Below, piece after piece: positions 6,040-7,282 of a stretch of DNA of 7,282 bases. The notes below the pieces were generated by a model that had not been told where the DNA came from, ran no database searches, and was given only the letters and a program-made list of their open reading frames with translations. Source of the DNA: Actinomycetota bacterium (GTDB lineage Bacteria; Actinomycetota; Actinomycetes; Nanopelagicales; Nanopelagicaceae); assembly GCA_947494085.1 (NCBI GenBank), contig CANLTP010000040.1:1-7282 (forward strand), written 5' to 3'. Position numbers and translations under genes: made by a program. Within the stretch, counting starts at the first letter, position 1. Every line of letters begins with the position of its first letter.

Positions 6040-6753
6040 ATGAGTGTTCCAGCGCGTGCCTATTTAAGTATTGGCGAAGTTCTAAGCAAGCTTCGTGGTG
6101 AGTTTTCGGACATCACGATTTCAAAGATTCGCTTCCTTGAGTCAGAGGGCTTGATAGATCCACAGCGGACACCATCTGGATATCGTAAATTCACAAATGT
6201 AGATCTTGAGCGTCTTCGTTACGTTCTCTCCGCACAACGCGATCAGTATCTTCCTTTACGCGTTATCAAAGAGAATTTGGATGCGTTAGACCGAGGCTTG
6301 ACTCCATCAGCAACGCCTGGTTCTCCAGCGGCTCCAAGACTTGCGACGGTTGATGGTGAATTTGCTGCATCGAATTTCATTCACGACAGTCAGCTTCGCC
6401 TATCCAGGGAAGAGCTTCTACAGTCATCTGGATTACTGGATGCGCAATTGACTCAGATTGAATCTTTCGGATTAATCGAAATGAAGGGCCGATACTACGA
6501 CGCTGATGCACTTTCAGTCGCTCGCGCAGTTGCGGAAATGTCTTCATTCGGAATTGAAGCCCGCCATCTGCGTAGTTTTAAAACTGCAGCAGACCGCGAG
6601 GTTGGATTGGTTGAACAAGTTATTACGCCATTACTTCGTCAGAAGAATCCAGAAGCACAAGCCCGAGCAGAGGAAGTTCAGCGAGAATTAGCATCGCTTT
6701 CAATCCGATTACATGCAGCTTTGGTGGCGTCCGGTTTACATAGATCTAAGTAA
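6040..6753 (+). CDS. ftsR: MerR-family transcriptional regulator, FtsR-like
   Basis: The 237-residue protein opens with a MerR winged helix-turn-helix: YLSIGEVLSKLRGEF (8-22), ITISKIRFLESEGLI (25-39), the wing RTPSGYRKF (43-51) and DLERLRYVLSAQRDQYLPLRVIKENLDA (55-82). A flexible Ser/Pro/Ala-rich stretch (about 86-105) leads to a second, partly winged-helix-like region (LSREELLQSSG, 121-131, to about 155) and a helical C-terminus. No cysteine cluster for metal sensing is present. This layout and the position between garA and the DUF151 gene match mycobacterial Rv1828 and corynebacterial FtsR, the latter an activator of ftsZ and hence cell division. The gene symbol is by homology and synteny; the regulon in this organism is unknown. 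It may also bind the inverted repeat in front of its own operon. The next gene begins three bases after its stop codon. Confidence 0.87.
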   Translation: MSVPARAYLSIGEVLSKLRGEFSDITISKIRFLESEGLIDPQRTPSGYRKFTNVDLERLRYVLSAQRDQYLPLRVIKENLDALDRGLTPSATPGSPAAPRLATVDGEFAASNFIHDSQLRLSREELLQSSGLLDAQLTQIESFGLIEMKGRYYDADALSVARAVAEMSSFGIEARHLRSFKTAADREVGLVEQVITPLLRQKNPEAQARAEEVQRELASLSIRLHAALVASGLHRSK

Positions 6754-6756
6754 TCC

Positions 6757-7230
6757 GTGAGTGATTTACATCTGGTAGAAGTTGTTGGCGTAAGAGTCGA
6801 GATGCCTTCCAACCAACCAATAGTTCTACTTAAAGAGGTTGATGGAATTAGGTATCTGCCAATTTGGGTTGGAGCGACCGAGGCCACTGCAATCGCCTTT
6901 GCGCAACAAGGACTGACTCCGCCTAGGCCGTTAACCCACGACCTTATGAAAAATATTATTGGTGATCTTGGATCCAAGGTTGAATCTGTTCAAGTCACTC
7001 ATTTATCCGATGGCGTCTTCTACTCAAAAATCATGATGGAAAAAGGTATTGAAGTTTCAGCCCGCCCGAGCGATGCGATTGCCTTGGCTCTGCGAACCGG
7101 AGCTTTGATTTATGCAACTGAAGATCTTTTCCAAGCCGCAGGAATTGAAATCCCAGATCAGGCTGACGACCAGGTAGAGGCGTTCCGGGAGTTCTTGGAT
7201 CAGATAAACCCAGAGGACTTCTTAGGCTAA
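6757..7230 (+). CDS. DUF151 / bifunctional nuclease (BFN) family protein
   Basis: A 157-residue protein consisting almost wholly of a BFN (DUF151) domain (about 5-130), followed by an acidic tail (DQADDQVEAFREFLDQ). Conserved family segments are LPIWVGATEATAIAFAQQG (34-52), RPLTHDLM (57-64) and the SARPSDAIALALR helix (101-113). Plant and some bacterial members have reported RNase/DNase activity, but for actinobacterial members such as mycobacterial Rv1829 the biochemical role remains unsettled, so nuclease function is not claimed here. The GTG at 6757 starts three bases after the ftsR-like stop codon and lacks a clear Shine-Dalgarno sequence, which suggests translational coupling. It is the last gene of the garA cluster in the window; the 52 bp after it hold an operator-like site and probably the promoter of the following gene. 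Confidence 0.9.
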   Translation: MSDLHLVEVVGVRVEMPSNQPIVLLKEVDGIRYLPIWVGATEATAIAFAQQGLTPPRPLTHDLMKNIIGDLGSKVESVQVTHLSDGVFYSKIMMEKGIEVSARPSDAIALALRTGALIYATEDLFQAAGIEIPDQADDQVEAFREFLDQINPEDFLG

Positions 7231-7253
7231 ACCTCAAGGGAAACTTTAGGGTT
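7230..7253. promoter_or_regulatory. Second operator-like site, after the DUF151 gene
   Basis: The site begins on the last base of the DUF151 stop codon. CCTCAAG (7232-7238) and CTTTAGG (7244-7250) form an inverted repeat with one central mismatch around a 5-bp spacer. AACCTCAAGG (7230-7239) is identical to 5482-5491. A TANNNT hexamer, TAGGGT (7247-7252), lies inside the right arm and is followed by five bases and a GTG (7258) in a frame open to the window end, so this may be a promoter-operator for the next gene (a second merR gene is expected here in related genomes). Too little sequence remains to identify that gene. Confidence 0.45.
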
Positions 7254-7282
7254 TTGCGTGTCGGTCGTTGCTCTCAGCAGGC

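Noticed and set aside
7258..7282. GTG at 7258 as the annotated start of the next gene
   Set aside because: Only eight codons are visible and they match nothing I recognise, so it is mentioned with the operator but not listed as a gene.

Overview
The window is a dense, entirely plus-strand stretch of a bacterial chromosome with nine protein-coding genes, the first truncated by the left edge. Gene content and order point to an actinobacterium. The strongest pointer is the run gcvH, garA-like FHA gene, ftsR-like merR gene and DUF151 gene, which is typical of that phylum. Base composition looks like mid-40s % G+C by eye, low for the phylum, and spacers are very short. This suits a streamlined, low-G+C lineage such as the freshwater acI/Nanopelagicales group, but that assignment is inference. 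No tRNA, rRNA, CRISPR or mobile element was seen.

Layout. Bases 1-723 hold an RluB-type 23S rRNA pseudouridine synthase. Bases 724-969 form the only long gap; it is AT-rich and carries a compact cluster of palindromes and candidate promoters in front of aroH. Bases 970-2447 carry aroH (chorismate mutase) and tyrA (prephenate dehydrogenase), overlapping by 4 bp and forming the two steps from chorismate towards tyrosine. Bases 2498-4462 encode a fused CMP kinase and double GTPase Der (nucleotide supply plus 50S assembly). One base later comes a CDP-alcohol phosphatidyltransferase (4464-5036), then gcvH (5063-5443), the lipoyl carrier of glycine cleavage.

A 78-bp gap with a promoter and an inverted repeat precedes the last cluster: garA-like FHA protein (5522-6019), FtsR-like MerR regulator (6040-6753) and a DUF151 protein (6757-7230). 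The same 10-mer found in the garA upstream inverted repeat recurs directly after the DUF151 gene, within another inverted repeat. This suggests that one regulator, perhaps a MerR protein of this locus, controls both the garA operon and the next gene beyond the window.

All genes look intact and belong to known families, so I see no strong candidate for a wholly new system. The points most worth a second look are the palindrome cluster before aroH, the paired operator-like sites around the garA operon, and the altered phosphorylation segment of the GarA-like protein.
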